Position numbers and translations under genes: made by a program
The notes under the pieces: generated by a model
The model's database searches: none
What the model was told of the DNA's origin: nothing
The model's input: only the letters and a program-made list of their open reading frames with translations
Source of the DNA: JAKFFN01 sp036675025
Lineage (GTDB): Bacteria; Sumerlaeota; Sumerlaeia; Sumerlaeales; Sumerlaeaceae
Direction of reading: 5' to 3'
Assembly (NCBI GenBank): GCA_036675025.1
Contig: JAKFFN010000211.1
Coordinates: 1 to 5,442 of the forward strand
Length of the DNA stretch: 5,442 nt
In this document: positions 5,431-5,442 of the stretch, piece after piece
Position numbering within the stretch: the stretch's first letter is position 1
Layout: every line of letters starts with the position of its first letter

Positions 5431-5442
5431 TGCCCCGTACAT

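Overview
The window comes from a bacterium of moderately high GC. The permease pair (LolD/MacB type), a secreted protein with a signal peptide and a Fur-family regulator suggest a diderm (Gram-negative type) cell. accA stands apart from accD, and the tRNA gene encodes its own CCA end. The sequence alone does not fix the phylum. Nothing in the protein-coding part looks like a mobile element.

Layout. Bases 1-49 are the first 16 codons of a minus-strand gene with a clear ribosome binding site. A 423-base divergent intergenic region (50-472) follows; it is AT-rich in its middle and contains no convincing gene. Next come accA (473-1426), a secreted SGNH-hydrolase-like protein that has lost its catalytic residues (1431-2537), and a Fur-family zinc-binding repressor (2542-2919). 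These three are separated by only 4 bases each, so they are probably co-transcribed. After a 93-base gap with a partly symmetrical 19-base element lie an ABC ATPase (3013-3711) and its FtsX/MacB-type permease (3708-4964), which overlap by ATGA. A tRNA-Ser(UGA) gene is at 5057-5146. The last 296 bases hold a short direct repeat, a weak promoter-like pair and an open minus-strand frame that reads like protein but has no good start.

How the genes may work together. AccA is the alpha subunit of the acetyl-CoA carboxylase carboxyltransferase (first step of fatty acid synthesis) and looks fully functional. The Fur-family protein next to a LolD/FtsX-type ABC pair whose extracytoplasmic domain carries a His cluster suggests a metal-responsive envelope transport unit. 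This is inference, because no substrate-binding or adaptor protein lies in the window. The degenerate SGNH-like protein is the least explained gene and the best candidate for something undescribed.
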